Shown: positions 35,026-44,241, numbered from the stretch's first letter. The stretch is 64,000 bases of DNA from an uncultured Lachnospiraceae bacterium (GCA_902779575.1 CACZBW010000006.1:124001-188000), one strand, 5' to 3'. Notes: generated by a model from the sequence alone, not told the origin. Numbers and translations: made by a program.

Positions 35026-35232
35026 CATCCGCTTCGTCACCCCCTTAAGCCGCATGATCTGCTGTCCGTACCGGTCTTTCTGCCTGCAGACCGGCGGTCC
35101 CTGTCCCGGATTATATCACGAACCGGAACGGAACGTCTCCCTCCCATTTCATAACATCCTTTAACCGGAGGTCCTTTTCACGGCCTGTTGTGCAGAGCTG
35201 ATAATAAGAACCGGCCGGGTCCAGAAAGAGAG

Positions 35233-35278
35233 AAAAAAAGCCGGTGCCGCCCGCATATCATAACGCGGACGGCACCGG
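35233..35278 (-). terminator. Strong terminator after the TAXI-TRAP/YhcH unit
   Basis: 14-bp stem (35241-35254 and 35265-35278, one mismatch) with 10-nt loop, followed in the minus direction by CTTTTTTT. The rest of 35026-35421 holds no gene, only this, the plus-strand hairpin below and spacer. Confidence 0.93.
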
Positions 35279-35331
35279 AAGTCATGCCTATTCAGATTCA
35301 TTCAGCCCCGGCAAAACCCCGCCCGGACGCG

Positions 35332-35357
35332 CGGCAGCTTCAGCTGCCGGATTTTTT
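35332..35357 (+). terminator. Plus-strand terminator-like hairpin without an upstream gene
   Basis: Stem CGGCAGC/GCTGCCG (35332-35338 and 35343-35349), tetraloop TTCA, then GA and six T residues in the plus direction. No plus-strand gene ends here. It would stop antisense transcription before the YhcH gene end. Confidence 0.6.
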
Positions 35358-35421
35358 AAACTTCACCTCGGGGATTCCCGCAGCCGTGAGCCGGATTTGC
35401 GGCTTAGTACGGAGCATGCGG

Positions 35422-35868
35422 TCAGCCGACCGGAAGCTTCATGACGATCTTTTTGTAATGGGCATGGGTATCCAGCTCCCTGCACGCTTTATGAGCGTCG
35501 TTCGGGAAAGCAGCCCAGACCATCTTCTCTTTTATGACATTGCACTGGGCAGGCTCACCGGAATACATGATCTTATCCTTCGCCTCGTCGTAAGGCACCG
35601 ATGTCTCAAGAAGAGAGGTATCCGCCCATGCGACAAGCTCCTGCCCTTTCAGAATTATCTGGACGTCGATATATTTCCTGTGCGCTTCGAAATCCCCGTC
35701 CGAAACCGGTCTGGTCTCCCCTTCCTGCACCATGAAATATCCGCCCTCAAACTCATAGCGCCCGACCGCGGGATCCTCCCCCAGAGCTGCCGCAGCCTTA
35801 AGCCCTGCGTCGACGCCGGGAAGAATCGGCCGGTAGGTCCCGATATTCTCAAGATAATCGATAATCAT
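35422..35868 (-). CDS. YhcH/YjgK/YiaL-family cupin protein
   Basis: 148 residues, family length about 150. The family core EAHRKYIDVQIILKG (about 67-81) carries a metal-ligand His; PYDEAKDKIMYSG and FPNDAHKAC supply further conserved residues. Members are linked to sialic-acid and sugar-acid operons, where they may act on sugar anomers. It is last in the TAXI-TRAP transcription unit, 92 bp after the permease gene, which suggests an auxiliary step on the imported substrate. Confidence 0.9.
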   Translation of the reverse strand: MIIDYLENIGTYRPILPGVDAGLKAAAALGEDPAVGRYEFEGGYFMVQEGETRPVSDGDFEAHRKYIDVQIILKGQELVAWADTSLLETSVPYDEAKDKIMYSGEPAQCNVIKEKMVWAAFPNDAHKACRELDTHAHYKKIVMKLPVG

Positions 35869-35960
35869 TTCAGGCTCCTCTCAGGAAGGTCAGGCCTTCC
35901 TTTCTGTCAGCATCAGCTGTTTCAGCAGTCTGCATGCCGTTCTTAACATCAGCTTCAGTC

Positions 35961-37949
35961 TCAGGCAGGCTGCGCGCTGTTCTTTTTCATCTTCCCGGTC
36001 AGGAAGCAGTAGACAATCAGGACGACACCCGCGGCGATGCCGATCGTATCCGTGATTCCGCTCGGAAGAATAAACAGAAGCGCGACCACGAGGAAAGCGA
36101 CGCGTTCAATGACCATCAGGTCCTTAAACATGTAAGCGGAAACCGCAGCGGCGATGCAGAGGGTTGCCAGGAACAGCATGGCTGCAGCGATCACGATCTC
36201 CTGCGTCGTTCCTTCCAGCAGAAGAGCCGGACGGTAGACAAACATGAAGGGGGCGATAAAGGCAACTGTCGCGAAGGAGAAGGCTTTCCATCCCGTCTTC
36301 CAGGCGTTCGCCCCGGCTATTCCGGCAGCGGTATACGAGGCAAGGCACACCGGCGGCGTAATCTGCGCAATAACGCCGAAGTAGAAAATGAACATATTTC
36401 CTACCAGCGCGACGTTGACCGTCTCCGGCATGGAAAGGTTCAGAAGGCTGGTGATCGCGGAGATGAACAGGGTGTTCGCGATCAGGTAAGCAGCAACCGT
36501 CGGAAGTGCCATACCCAGAAGGATGCAGCCGAGCGCAGCGATCAGAAGAGCCAGGAACAGGGAACTGTTGCCGGTCTTGTCGATCAGCTTCGCGATCTTG
36601 ACTGCGATGCCGGAACGCACCACGATACCGATCATGATGCCGCAGGCTGCTGTCGGGATAGCGATATTTGCCGCCTGGCGGATGCCGTCCATCAGGGTGT
36701 AGACAAACTTCTTCAGGGACATCCGTGTGTCTTTGGCAATCATGCTGATCGCAATCGAAACAACCGTGCAGATCAGAGCCGAACGCGGAATGGAGGTGCC
36801 GCGGACGATCAGGATGACCAGAAGGACGATCGGGAACAGGCGGTAGATACGCGGAAGCACCGGATTGGTATCCGCAGCGACGCCGCTTACATGTCCGATC
36901 CTTCTCTTTCTGGCGATCAGATGAACCAGGATATAGGCGGATCCGAAATAGGCAATCGCCGGGATTACGGCCGATGCCGCAATACGGATGTACTGAAGTC
37001 CGATCATCTCAGCCATGATGAAAGCGCCGGCGCCCATGATCGGGGGCATGATCTGCCCGCCGGTGGAAGCTACGGACTCGATTGCGCCTGCTTCCTCCGG
37101 AGCATAACCGGTCTTCTTCATCAGCGGAATGGTGAACACGCCGGTACTGGATACATTGGCAACCGCGGAACCGGAGATCATTCCCATCAGGCCGGAAGAA
37201 AGAACCGCAGCCTTTGCAGGACCGCCGACCGTCTTGTTGGAAAGCTTGAGACCGGCGTCAATCAGCACAGCTCCGCCGCCGCAGTTGGCGAAGAAGGAGC
37301 CGAACAGCAGGAAATAGAACAGGGTATTGAGGGAGGTGCCGAGAGGCGATCCGAAAATACCGTTTGTTCCCAGCATGAGCGTCTCGCAGAAACGATCAAA
37401 GGAAATGCCCTGGTAATGCATGATTCCCGGAACAAACTGCCCGAACCAGGCGTAGGCCATAAAGAAGAGGATGACGCCGAAAAGGGCTAGACTGACCACG
37501 CGGCGCACTGCTTCCAGAATGGTGATCAGCAGGAAGACCGCTACGATGATCTCATGCGTCGTCACGGGAGATACGGAATACATGCGGTTGTTCAGGTATT
37601 CCGCGTGCGTCACGAAATACTGGAGAATGACGCTGACCATCACGATCAGGGCGCCGTCGACAATCCACAGCCAGTTTTTCTTATACTTGTCCGCCAGAGG
37701 ATTCATCAGGAATACCACATACAGGGCAAGGCATAAATGGAGCGGCAGCTGGAACCAGGGTTCAAAAGGTTTGTAAAGTTTAATTCTCAGCTGGAACAGA
37801 AGCCAGAAGATTGAAATCGCGGCCAGAAGATAGAATCTCCATTTCGGCATCGAGCGGATCATTCTGGCAATTTTGGAATCCTCATCTTCTTCGTTCGCCA
37901 GTCTCTGAGCAAGTTCGTCCAGATTTCCGGCCTGTTTTTTCTTTGCCAT
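35961..37949 (-). CDS. Fused TRAP transporter permease (DctQ+DctM)
   Basis: 662 residues with about 17 hydrophobic segments. Residues 1-190 correspond to the small DctQ subunit and the rest to the large DctM subunit (LNTLFYFLLFGSFFANCGGGAVLIDAGL; GMISGSAVANVSSTGVFTIPLMKKTGY; TGGQIMPPIMGAGAFIMAEMI; CILLGMALPTVAAYLIA). This fused form pairs with TAXI solute receptors and imports carboxylates with sodium or protons. The receptor gene lies directly upstream. A small acidic N-terminal stretch precedes the first helix. Confidence 0.95.
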   Translation of the reverse strand: MAKKKQAGNLDELAQRLANEEDEDSKIARMIRSMPKWRFYLLAAISIFWLLFQLRIKLYKPFEPWFQLPLHLCLALYVVFLMNPLADKYKKNWLWIVDGALIVMVSVILQYFVTHAEYLNNRMYSVSPVTTHEIIVAVFLLITILEAVRRVVSLALFGVILFFMAYAWFGQFVPGIMHYQGISFDRFCETLMLGTNGIFGSPLGTSLNTLFYFLLFGSFFANCGGGAVLIDAGLKLSNKTVGGPAKAAVLSSGLMGMISGSAVANVSSTGVFTIPLMKKTGYAPEEAGAIESVASTGGQIMPPIMGAGAFIMAEMIGLQYIRIAASAVIPAIAYFGSAYILVHLIARKRRIGHVSGVAADTNPVLPRIYRLFPIVLLVILIVRGTSIPRSALICTVVSIAISMIAKDTRMSLKKFVYTLMDGIRQAANIAIPTAACGIMIGIVVRSGIAVKIAKLIDKTGNSSLFLALLIAALGCILLGMALPTVAAYLIANTLFISAITSLLNLSMPETVNVALVGNMFIFYFGVIAQITPPVCLASYTAAGIAGANAWKTGWKAFSFATVAFIAPFMFVYRPALLLEGTTQEIVIAAAMLFLATLCIAAAVSAYMFKDLMVIERVAFLVVALLFILPSGITDTIGIAAGVVLIVYCFLTGKMKKNSAQPA

Positions 37950-38136
37950 TGTTTTTCCTCCATCTTGATCAGGAACGGGTCATGCTCCTGCCATGGTGCT
38001 TCTGTCCGGCGGGCTGTTTCCATTTCTGAAAACCGGCGGGCAGACAAATGGGCTGCCGCGCCGGAAAGTACTCTCATACCAGATATGCGGCACAGCAGCC
38101 CAGCTTATTTAATTATTCATGAAGCTTTCTTCTGCA

Positions 38137-39171
38137 TCATTCTTTGATGTAGCCGGCTTCCTTGTAATATCTCTCAGCGCCCGGATGAAGCTCAAGGCCT
38201 GCGATCTTCTCCGGCTCCCAGCAGGTTTCCGGATCCCAGCCGGACAGAGAAGCGAACTGCTCTACCAGATAGTCACGGTTCTCGTTCAGGATCTTGGTGA
38301 CCATGTAGACAGTGTCCTCATCAAGCTCGGTGTTTGCGAACAGGCAGTCCGGAGATCCCGGAAGATGAAGCTCTTCGGTCTGGCCGCTGAAGGAATTGGC
38401 CGGGATGGTGATCAGGTCAAAGCCCAGGGTATCCTGGAACCACTGGCACATCTCATCGCTCCACTGAAGGAAGGTAACATCAACTGTGGAAGCGATCTGA
38501 GCCATCGTGGAAGAAGCGGAAGAAGTATGGTCGATGTAGAAATCGATCTGGCCGTCTGCAAGAGCGTCCGCGTTCTGGTCTCCGCCCTGGTTGGTGATGG
38601 AGCCGCCCCAGCTCTCAAGATCTTCTTCTGTTACGCCGAAATACTCAAGAATACGATAAGCGCCTTCTGCGTCCATGGAACCCTTTGCAGAGCATCCGAT
38701 TCTCAGCGGAAGCTTCTGCTCGAAGATCTCTTCCAGAGAGGAAACGCCGTACTTCTCAAGGAACTTGTTGGAGATGCAGTTTACATAGCAGACCTGGGTC
38801 AGGCCGCCGATTACTGCAGCATAGCCGTCTGTCGGCGGATTGCCGAGGGTTCCTTCTTCCATAGCCCACTTTGCAGGAGCCGCATTTGCGAAGGAAAGAT
38901 CAACGTTGTTTGCCTTGAAGATATAGGGAGCACCCATGCCGCCCGGATAAGACGGATCTACGTTGACAGTGCCGAAACCGTTGTTCTCGAGAACCTTGCT
39001 CATCTCGACGATCATGTTGTAGGTACCGGAACCTACGGCGTCAGACCAGAAATTCAGTTCAACACCGCTCACATCCGGCGTCTCTTCCGCCATTGCCGCA
39101 GTGCTCATGCCTGCGAGCATGGAAGCTGCCAGAACAACCGCTGCAACTTTTTTCAGTAAACTCTTTTTCAT
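38137..39171 (-). CDS. TAXI-family TRAP solute-binding protein
   Basis: 344 residues with a signal peptide (KKVAAVVLAASMLAGMSTAAMAEE). The mature protein starts with LNFWSDAVGSGTYNMIVEMSKVL, the TAXI counterpart of the NGxxGGxxY ligand loop, and contains NVDLSFANAAPAKWA and FYIDHTSSASSTMAQIAS. No lipobox is visible, so it is probably surface-held by the permease or released. The ligand is unknown; TAXI receptors bind glutamate, ketoacids or other carboxylates. A clear promoter (39263-39290) and two operator-like sites lie upstream. AAGGAGG precedes the ATG. Confidence 0.93.
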   Translation of the reverse strand: MKKSLLKKVAAVVLAASMLAGMSTAAMAEETPDVSGVELNFWSDAVGSGTYNMIVEMSKVLENNGFGTVNVDPSYPGGMGAPYIFKANNVDLSFANAAPAKWAMEEGTLGNPPTDGYAAVIGGLTQVCYVNCISNKFLEKYGVSSLEEIFEQKLPLRIGCSAKGSMDAEGAYRILEYFGVTEEDLESWGGSITNQGGDQNADALADGQIDFYIDHTSSASSTMAQIASTVDVTFLQWSDEMCQWFQDTLGFDLITIPANSFSGQTEELHLPGSPDCLFANTELDEDTVYMVTKILNENRDYLVEQFASLSGWDPETCWEPEKIAGLELHPGAERYYKEAGYIKE

Positions 39172-39230
39172 AACATCCTCCTTGCAAATTAGACTTTGCT
39201 GCGTGCTGGATCAAATCCAATAAATAGTTT

Positions 39231-39243
39231 CATTTTGAAATCA
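39231..39243. promoter_or_regulatory. Possible operator, downstream site (TAXI unit)
   Basis: Minus-strand TGATTTCAAAATG, near +15 to +27 relative to the predicted start. It resembles the sites at 39316-39327 and 44191-44202. Confidence 0.35.
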
Positions 39244-39262
39244 TTTTACCTTCATTATCTGT

Positions 39263-39290
39263 ATTATAGCAGAAGCCGTCCGGCTTACAA
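39263..39290 (-). promoter_or_regulatory. Sigma-A promoter of the TAXI-TRAP unit
   Basis: Minus-strand TTGTAA (39285-39290), 16-bp spacer and TATAAT (39263-39268), with a TG extended -10. The predicted start is near 39256, 85 nt before the receptor ATG. Confidence 0.8.
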
Positions 39291-39315
39291 TCGTTTTACT
39301 CCCGTTTTTCTGTAC

Positions 39316-39327
39316 TATTTTGAAACA
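39316..39327. promoter_or_regulatory. Possible operator, upstream site (TAXI unit)
   Basis: Minus-strand TGTTTCAAAATA, 25 bp upstream of the -35. It shares ten of twelve bases with the site at 44191-44202. Confidence 0.45.
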
Positions 39328-39434
39328 TTCGTCCGGAGCAGCCTGTGTATAATATGCGCTAATCAAGGTTATTATTCACAGCCTGTCTGAAATCAGGCTC
39401 TGGTCCGCCGCGCCCGCGCGTCGGAAAACAGGAA

Positions 39435-40334
39435 TTAATCAAGGCCTTTTGCCTTATTTTCCTCCAGCACCTTCTTCAGAGCTTCCAGCCCTTCTTCAGA
39501 AAGCTGGTTGAAGGGAGCGCGGCAAGGTCCTACCGGATATCCGAGCAGGTTGGCCGCCATCTTGATGATCGTATTCGGATTGCCGAATTTCAGAACGTCG
39601 CCGAAGGACTGGACGCTGTCCTGGTAACGCTGCGCCGCCTCGAGATCCCCCGCGGCGAAGCTGTTATAGATGCTTGCCATGGTATGCGGATATACATTCG
39701 CGCGGCCGGCGATACCGCCTTTTCCGCCTGCCATCAGGCATTTCAGGATCAGGCCGTCATTTCCCGCCAGCACGGCGAAATCCTTATCCTTCGTCAGGTC
39801 GATATAGGCCTTCAGGTTGTCGAAATTGCCGGAGGAGTCCTTGGCGCCGACGATGTTGTCGATCTCGGCAAGGCGCGCCACGGTTTCCGGTTCCAGCGCG
39901 TTGCCCGTTCTCATCGGGATATTGTAGAGCACGATCGGAAGATCAACGGCCTTTGCAACGGTCTCATAATGCGTGTAAAGTTCCGCCTGGCTTGCCTTCG
40001 CGAAGGAAGGAGTGATGATGCTCAGGACGTCGGCACCGGCAGCTTCCGCCATCTTGCTCTGCTCGATCGTCTCTTTCGTGGAGATGCAGCCTGTTCCGGC
40101 GTAGACCGGAATGCGGCCCTTCACCTGGTCGATCACTGTCTTCAGTACAAGCTCCTTCTCTTTGCCGTTCAGGATATAGCCTTCCCCGTTCGTACCGAAG
40201 CAGAAAAGCGCATGAACCCCGTTCTCGATCTGGCGCTCCGTCTGGCGGCGCAGTTCATCGGTATTGATGCTTTCATCCTCATACATCGGCGTAACAATCG
40301 GCGGGATGATTCCCTTGATTTCCACTTTTTTCAT
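39435..40334 (-). CDS. DapA/NanA-family class I aldolase
   Basis: 299-residue (beta/alpha)8 Schiff-base aldolase. The catalytic Lys is in IVGAKDSSGN (near 163), the Tyr in VLYNIPMRTG (near 135), and the carboxylate loop is CFGTNGEG (near 45). It may retro-cleave a 2-keto-3-deoxy acid to pyruvate and an aldehyde, or act on N-acetylneuraminate-like substrates. Chromosomal dapA is not suggested by the context, because it sits in the acid-sugar cluster. Its ATG overlaps the kinase stop (ATGA). Confidence 0.9.
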   Translation of the reverse strand: MKKVEIKGIIPPIVTPMYEDESINTDELRRQTERQIENGVHALFCFGTNGEGYILNGKEKELVLKTVIDQVKGRIPVYAGTGCISTKETIEQSKMAEAAGADVLSIITPSFAKASQAELYTHYETVAKAVDLPIVLYNIPMRTGNALEPETVARLAEIDNIVGAKDSSGNFDNLKAYIDLTKDKDFAVLAGNDGLILKCLMAGGKGGIAGRANVYPHTMASIYNSFAAGDLEAAQRYQDSVQSFGDVLKFGNPNTIIKMAANLLGYPVGPCRAPFNQLSEEGLEALKKVLEENKAKGLD

Positions 40335-41590
40335 ACTTCTCCTTCTGTCCGCCGCGCGGACTGTGTCTGTTCTCCAAGCTGTACAAAGAGGTCTTCTTTT
40401 CCGAAACCGCCGGACTTTGTCAGAACCGGCCTGAAGGATGAGCCGCAGCGGTAAAGCGAAAGGATCACGCCGGGGCTTACTTCCGACACAGGCTCCAGTT
40501 CTTTCACCCCCAGGACCTTCATGGTATGGAAGAGAACGTCCCCTCCGGTCAGGAGCATCAGCCTGTCCGGTTCCCGCTCAGCCAGCTCTTTTACCAGATG
40601 CGCCAGCGTATCCGCGATCCGGCTGCCGACCTGTCTTGCGTCCATCCCGCGGCTCTTCCCCCAGTTCAGGGCCTTTTCCCCACATACCGGGTCCGCGGTA
40701 TCCAGCACGAAGCATTCGCTCCCGGCGATACGCTCCATTAGCTCCCTGCGCTTTAAAGCGCCTTCCTCCGTCCAGAGGTAATCCGTCATTTTATCCCGGA
40801 CAGAGAGGTTCTGATAGCCGAATCCGGCTTTCTTCGCCGCATCGATCTGCCGGCGCGTTACATCATTCACGCTGCCGCTGACAACCAGGAATCCTTCTGC
40901 CGTCTCCGGCAGCTTCTCTTTTTCCGTTCTTCTGAACTTCAGTACTTTCGTAAGGCAGGAGGCAAGCCCCGCGCAGCCCGCCAGCAGCAGCGGGCGCCGG
41001 TCCAGGGGAAGCCGGGAAGCCAGGCGACTCAGTTCCTCCTCCGACCCGCTGTTGTATACGATAATTCCCTCCACGTCCTCTGAGATCTCATCTGCCAGAT
41101 GAACCGGAAGCTTTGTCTGCGCCCCCAGAATATCCGTGACGGCGGACCAGCGGACCGGCTCAAAGGGATCCTTCCCGAATACGCTCTCCGCGACCGGAAC
41201 GGAATCGATGTACAGGACGCCGCCCCGCACCAGGCGGTTCATCAGGGGAAATGCCGGCAGAAAATGAAGCGTCCTGCCGCCTGAGGCAGCCATCAGGGCC
41301 TCCATCTCGGCGCCCGCATTGCCTCGCAGCGCGGAATCTGTCTTCTTATAGAAAAAGCTGACTCCGGACGCGGCCGCCCTGCAGACGATCTCCTCAATTA
41401 CTTTTCCGGCATCCGCCGGCGGCAGATGCCTTGTCTCTGTATCGATCACCAGTACCTGCGCCTGAATGCCGGAGAAATCGCAGTCCCTGTCCGTAATCAC
41501 GCGCGTCGCGGCACCGCTCTTCGCAAACTGGATTCCCGTATCCAGGGCCCCCGTAAAGTCGTCCGCCAGGATCAGCATTTCAATACTCAC
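40331..41590 (-). CDS. DUF1537 four-carbon acid-sugar kinase
   Basis: 419-residue kinase of the DtnK/LtnK/OtnK family. The N-terminal domain opens with LILADDFTGALDTG, then FFYKKTDSALRGN; the second domain has LLTGGDVLFHTM near 350. The family phosphorylates D- or L-threonate, erythronate and 3-oxo-acid sugars. It is next to pdxA2, a pairing known for threonate catabolism. Start codon GTG at 41590, preceded by GGGGTG; a downstream ATG at 41578 is possible. It is translationally coupled to the aldolase. Confidence 0.9.
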   Translation of the reverse strand: MSIEMLILADDFTGALDTGIQFAKSGAATRVITDRDCDFSGIQAQVLVIDTETRHLPPADAGKVIEEIVCRAAASGVSFFYKKTDSALRGNAGAEMEALMAASGGRTLHFLPAFPLMNRLVRGGVLYIDSVPVAESVFGKDPFEPVRWSAVTDILGAQTKLPVHLADEISEDVEGIIVYNSGSEEELSRLASRLPLDRRPLLLAGCAGLASCLTKVLKFRRTEKEKLPETAEGFLVVSGSVNDVTRRQIDAAKKAGFGYQNLSVRDKMTDYLWTEEGALKRRELMERIAGSECFVLDTADPVCGEKALNWGKSRGMDARQVGSRIADTLAHLVKELAEREPDRLMLLTGGDVLFHTMKVLGVKELEPVSEVSPGVILSLYRCGSSFRPVLTKSGGFGKEDLFVQLGEQTQSARRTEGEV

Positions 41591-41625
41591 ACAATCACCC
41601 CGCTCTCCATTTCCGGGTTTTATGC

Positions 41626-42744
41626 TTACTGCGCCGCTTCCTCTCTCTTCGCGTTCGCCATGCAGACCGCGTAATCAATGGCGTTCACCAGGCTCAGCTC
41701 GCTGCAGATCCCCATGCCGGCGATATCTTCACCGGTTCCATGGTCCACGGAAGCACGGATAATGGGAAGACCCAGGGTAACGTTGATGCCCGCGACGGCA
41801 TCCCAGCGCTTCAGTTCTTTGTTGTAGACAAAGCCCTTGAGCTTCAGCGGGATATGGCCCTGGTCATGATACATGACAACGACGATATCGTACCAGCCGC
41901 CGAGCGCCTTTGAGAAAACGGTATCCGGAGGAGTCGGCGCCTTTTCCGGAATGTTGATGCCTTCCGCCATGGCCGCGTCGATCGCGGGCTGGATCTCATC
42001 AATCTCCTCCCGTCCGAACATTCCTTTTTCCCCGCAGTGCGGATTCAGCCCGGCAACGCCGATTTTGGGATTTTTGATGCCCAGGGCCCTGCAGCCGGCG
42101 TCCGCGATCCGGATGCATTCCAGGACACGGTCCTTCTTTACGCGGTCACAGGCTTCGCGCAGCGATACATGAGTGGAAACGTGCACGACTCTGAGATCTT
42201 CATGGGCAAGCATCATCGCGTATTTCTTCGTATGCGTGAAATCCGCGTAGATCTCGGTATGACCGGAATAGTGATGTCCGGCCTTGTTGATATGATCTTT
42301 GTTCAGCGCGTTGGTGACGGTCCCTTCGATCTCCCCGGCCATGGCCAGTTCGATTACCTTTTTTACATACTGAAAGGCACAGTCGCCGCACATCTTTTCG
42401 CTCTCATCGTAGGCTGCCTCCAGCGCTTCCGGATCCATCTTTTCAGCCAGAGCCGCGCGGTCCTTGCGGAAATGTCTTTTCTTCAGATCCAGCAGTCCCA
42501 TGTCATAGACGTCGATGACGCCGCAGTTAAACTGCGCGTCCTTCACGTCATGGATCGCATGAATGCGGAAGGCCTGCGCGCCCGGCACAACCTTCAATGC
42601 TTCCTCCATGGCGGATGCGTCGCCCACGATCAGGGGACGGCATTTCTCATAGGTCTTCGGGTCCATCAGCGCCTTGACGGAAATCTCCGGGCCGTTTCCG
42701 GAGGGATCCCCCATGGTGATTCCAAGTATCGGTAAATTATTCAT
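41626..42744 (-). CDS. pdxA2: PdxA2-type 4-phospho-acid dehydrogenase/decarboxylase
   Basis: 372 residues, somewhat longer than vitamin-B6 PdxA. Family motifs are clear: ITMGDPSGNGPEI at the start, SGHTEIYADF and the metal histidine set including VMYHDQGHIPLKLKGF. PdxA2 oxidises 4-phospho-threonate or erythronate to a 3-oxo acid that decarboxylates to dihydroxyacetone phosphate. The neighbouring DUF1537 kinase would supply the phosphorylated acid. Kinase-pdxA2 adjacency is the main evidence for PdxA2 and against pyridoxine synthesis. Confidence 0.88.
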   Translation of the reverse strand: MNNLPILGITMGDPSGNGPEISVKALMDPKTYEKCRPLIVGDASAMEEALKVVPGAQAFRIHAIHDVKDAQFNCGVIDVYDMGLLDLKKRHFRKDRAALAEKMDPEALEAAYDESEKMCGDCAFQYVKKVIELAMAGEIEGTVTNALNKDHINKAGHHYSGHTEIYADFTHTKKYAMMLAHEDLRVVHVSTHVSLREACDRVKKDRVLECIRIADAGCRALGIKNPKIGVAGLNPHCGEKGMFGREEIDEIQPAIDAAMAEGINIPEKAPTPPDTVFSKALGGWYDIVVVMYHDQGHIPLKLKGFVYNKELKRWDAVAGINVTLGLPIIRASVDHGTGEDIAGMGICSELSLVNAIDYAVCMANAKREEAAQ

Positions 42745-42854
42745 TCCCTGCTCCTTCTTCTTTGCCGTATAACTGTCTCCGCTCCCGTCAGAGACCGCGG
42801 TCTCAGACCGGCAGCCTGCCTGCAGTTTCCGGAAAACACTGACCCGGCAGTATT

Positions 42855-44012
42855 TTATTTCAGAACCTTCAGATAAATCGCGCGGATATCATCCAGCGAC
42901 AGCTCTCTTCTGTTGTTTACAAGCAGCCTTGTCTGCTGGCTTCCCGCAGTCACCAGGAAATCCAGGTCCTCCATGCGGACGCCGAAGCCGGAAAGGTCCG
43001 TCGGGATCTGTGTCGTCTTTACGATGTCCGCGATCTGGTCAATAACATAGCGGGCCTTTTCATCCTCGCCGGCGCCATAAAGCTCCGGAGCGATGGCGTC
43101 GCAAAGCCCGGCCAGCTGCACGCGGCAGGCTTCCAGATTGTATTCCATCACATGAGCAAACAGGATCGCGTTCGATACGCCGTGCGCAATGTGATATTTC
43201 CCGCCCAGCGGGTAAGACAGGGCGTGAACGGCGGTCGTTCCGCTTCCGGTGATCGCGATCCCGCCGTAGAAAGCGCCGAGCAGCATCGCGCTCTTTGCCT
43301 CCATGTCGTCCGGATTCTCATAAGCCCTGCGGATATTGGCGAAGATCAGTTTCGCTCCGGCCAGCGCATAGGTATCGCTCAGCGGCGTCGCCTTCTTCGA
43401 TGTGTAGCACTCAACGACGTGCGCCAGGGCGTCTACGCCGGTGGCTGCCACGATATGGGGCGGCAGCTTGGCGATGGTGCGGGCGTCAAGGATGACGTAA
43501 TCCGGAATCATGGCGTTGTTCACGATCCCCTTCTTCGTCTCCTCCTCCGGAATGGCCACGATCGCGTTGCAGGTGGCCTCGGCTCCCGTCCCGCAGGTTG
43601 TGGGGATCATCACGCTCTTCAGATACTTCTGCGCGATCGAGGGATCCTTCAGCAGATCCCGCACCGTGTAAGGCGCGCCTTTGAGAAGGGATACCAGCTT
43701 CGCGGCATCCATCACGCTGCCGCCTCCCATGGCGACGATAAAATCGCCCTCTGCTTTCTTTACATCCTCCAGCACACGCTCCACGTCCGTATAGGCCGGC
43801 TCCGCCTTCAGATCATCAAAAACCGTATACCGTACGCCAAGCTCTTCCAGTTCATCTGTGACAAGCTTCAGAAGGCCCGTCGCCACAATCCCTTTATCGG
43901 TAAACACCAGAACCGACTTTGCAGCTTCCTTCTGTATGATTTCTTTAAGTTTCCCAACGCTTCCTTCTCCCGCATAAACGCAGGAGGGAATTCTGATCTG
44001 ATAAGCCGGCAT
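42855..44012 (-). CDS. Iron-containing alcohol dehydrogenase
   Basis: 385-residue group III alcohol dehydrogenase. NAD is held by GGGSVMDAAKL (near 95). Metal ligands are in DALAHVVECY (near 195) and HALSYPLGGKYHIAHG (near 265). Likely reduces an aldehyde, or oxidises a hydroxy acid, in the acid-sugar cluster; glycolaldehyde, lactaldehyde and hydroxybutyrate are all plausible substrates. It is the first gene of the unit and has its own promoter at 44148-44176. The divergent regulator lies 288 bp away. GGAGGA precedes the ATG. Confidence 0.9.
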   Translation of the reverse strand: MPAYQIRIPSCVYAGEGSVGKLKEIIQKEAAKSVLVFTDKGIVATGLLKLVTDELEELGVRYTVFDDLKAEPAYTDVERVLEDVKKAEGDFIVAMGGGSVMDAAKLVSLLKGAPYTVRDLLKDPSIAQKYLKSVMIPTTCGTGAEATCNAIVAIPEEETKKGIVNNAMIPDYVILDARTIAKLPPHIVAATGVDALAHVVECYTSKKATPLSDTYALAGAKLIFANIRRAYENPDDMEAKSAMLLGAFYGGIAITGSGTTAVHALSYPLGGKYHIAHGVSNAILFAHVMEYNLEACRVQLAGLCDAIAPELYGAGEDEKARYVIDQIADIVKTTQIPTDLSGFGVRMEDLDFLVTAGSQQTRLLVNNRRELSLDDIRAIYLKVLK

Positions 44013-44147
44013 AGCTGAATTCCTCCTTTTGAATATCCCTTACTGCCTTCATTGGGCCGAAGGGAAGCCCCGGTTGTCATTCCCTGCTGTCTGCTCCTCC
44101 TTCGGCACCTGAAATGCAGGCTGCCTGAAGCAGCTGCATTCGATTTC

Positions 44148-44176
44148 ATAATAGAACCCTTAAAGGCGATTCGCAA
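44148..44176 (-). promoter_or_regulatory. Sigma-A promoter of the Fe-ADH/PdxA2 unit
   Basis: Minus-strand TTGCGA (44171-44176), 17-bp spacer, TATTAT (44148-44153). The operator-like site at 44191-44202 sits just upstream. Confidence 0.65.
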
Positions 44177-44190
44177 GTCTCTGCGGGTTT

Positions 44191-44202
44191 CGTTTTGAAA
44201 CA
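44191..44202. promoter_or_regulatory. Possible operator at the Fe-ADH promoter
   Basis: Minus-strand TGTTTCAAAACG, an imperfect palindrome with centre TTTCAAAA. It lies 15 bp upstream of the -35. Confidence 0.45.
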
Positions 44203-44225
44203 CATCGCTGTCATTTCCTGCTATA

Positions 44226-44237
44226 TCGTTTCAGAAG
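44226..44237. promoter_or_regulatory. Possible operator at the PrpR-like regulator promoter
   Basis: Plus-strand TCGTTTCAGAAG directly upstream of the regulator promoter, sharing GTTTCA-AA with the other sites. This is the weakest match of the set. Confidence 0.3.
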
Positions 44238-44241
44238 CAGC

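Noticed and set aside
35934..37490. 518-codon plus-strand open frame
   Set aside because: It mirrors the TRAP permease gene; its Arg/Asp/Gln-rich translation is a frame shadow.
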